This document shows positions 63,486 to 64,000 of a stretch of DNA of 64,000 nt, one piece after another. Position numbers and translations under genes: made by a program. The stretch is from Typhlomys cinereus (taxonomy: Eukaryota > Chordata > Mammalia > Rodentia > Platacanthomyidae). How positions within the stretch are numbered: the stretch's first letter is position 1; each line of letters opens with the position of its first letter. Below the pieces are notes generated by a model that saw nothing but the letters and a program-made list of their open reading frames with translations, had not been told where the DNA came from and searched no databases. The DNA is taken from assembly GCA_023101885.1 (NCBI GenBank), contig JALPQD010000044.1, forward strand, positions 7,035,565-7,099,564, read 5' to 3'.

Positions 63486-64000
63486 TATTAAAAATTTAAT
63501 TATACATTTTAAAATTTTTTACCAGTTCCCTCCCTCCCCCCTCCTCCCCCGAACCCCCTCCTCCGCCTCCCCTTCCCCCAGTGCCTCCCCCCCAATTCCC
63601 AGAGAGTCCTTTATTGTGTACGCCTAACTCTCCACTGGGTCCTCCTCTCCGATGACATATAAGAACCCAGTGGCATTTCCATAAGCCCTTTCTCTTGTTC
63701 CCCTTAAGCATAAGATCACTACTATGGCTGTCAATCCCTTGCCTCCAGGGGTCTCGGTGCCCTTAACAGATGCTAGACTTTATGAGGGCAACAGTGCGCT
63801 GGACATTGCGCAGGGCATGCAAAGTCCCATTATGATTGCTTTGGCCCCAACTATTGTTGAGAATCTTGCAAATCGTTGCTCCTCCCATCCTTTTGCTCTT
63901 ACAATCTTACCGCCCCCTCTTCCGCAAATGTCCCTGAGCTCCAGGATGGGGAGAGATTAGGCTGGCCTAGTTCTATGTGATTGATATAGAGTCTCTGAAG
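63486..64000 (-). mobile_element. Antisense L1 3'UTR, runs off the window end
   Basis: T/A-rich tail, C/T-rich tract (ccagttccctccctcc), 'ggtgcccttaacagatgctagac', 'gggcatgcaaagtcccattatgattgc', ending in gatatagagtctctgaag at the last base. The rest of the element lies beyond 64000. Confidence 0.85.

Overview
This 64 kb window is nuclear DNA of a mammal, almost certainly a rodent. B1-type (7SL-derived) SINE pieces lie near 49.4, 50.0 and 60.8 kb. There are many tRNA-headed B2/B3-like SINEs, L1 elements with tandem GC-rich promoter monomers, and a recently mobile MaLR-type LTR element. The L1 monomers and SINE bodies do not match the mouse or rat consensus as I remember it, so a non-murine myomorph (jerboa-like, or another lineage that keeps B1 and B2) is my guess, at low confidence. 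Most of the sequence I could assign is retrotransposon.  Layout. 0-6.3 kb: old L1 3' ends in both directions, a solo MaLR LTR, two young composite SINEs, and a VPS29 processed pseudogene that split an older SINE and was itself hit by L1. 6.29-15.22 kb: L1-A, a full-length antisense L1 with a 3'-transduced tail and a complete 2.0 kb MaLR provirus inside its ORF2. 15.3-28.1 kb: two short unique stretches (one with a weak candidate exon), a solo LTR, and stacked 5'-truncated L1s. 28.1-35.3 kb: L1-B, a second full-length antisense L1 with a 3'-transduced tail, inserted 27-40 bp upstream of the start codon of an OR7-family olfactory receptor (35.33-36.32 kb) that carries one in-frame stop. 36.3-38.3 kb: old L1, an unassigned retropseudogene and simple repeats. 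38.3-48.0 kb: L1-C, a third full-length antisense L1; its ORF2 has only two lesions that I could find, and its ORF1 is split by an uninterrupted ZDHHC5 retrocopy (715 codons, poly(A), 16-bp target duplication). 48-51.8 kb: SINEs, B1s and simple repeats. 51.8-59.3 kb: nested L1s containing an unusual ~1 kb duplicated ORF2 block. 59.3-64 kb: mostly unique DNA, then a degraded antisense ERV with one recognisable LTR, then an L1 that runs off the end.  How it fits together. There is no operon-like gene set. The host loci are one olfactory receptor exon and retrocopies of two trafficking genes (VPS29, a retromer subunit; ZDHHC5, a plasma-membrane palmitoyl acyltransferase). The most informative signals are the target-site duplications. 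They give an order of events: SINE, then VPS29 copy, then L1; SINE, then L1-A with its transduction, then the MaLR; OR exon, then L1-B; L1-C, then the ZDHHC5 copy. I saw no credible new enzymatic or defence system; the novelty is in retrotransposition biology.
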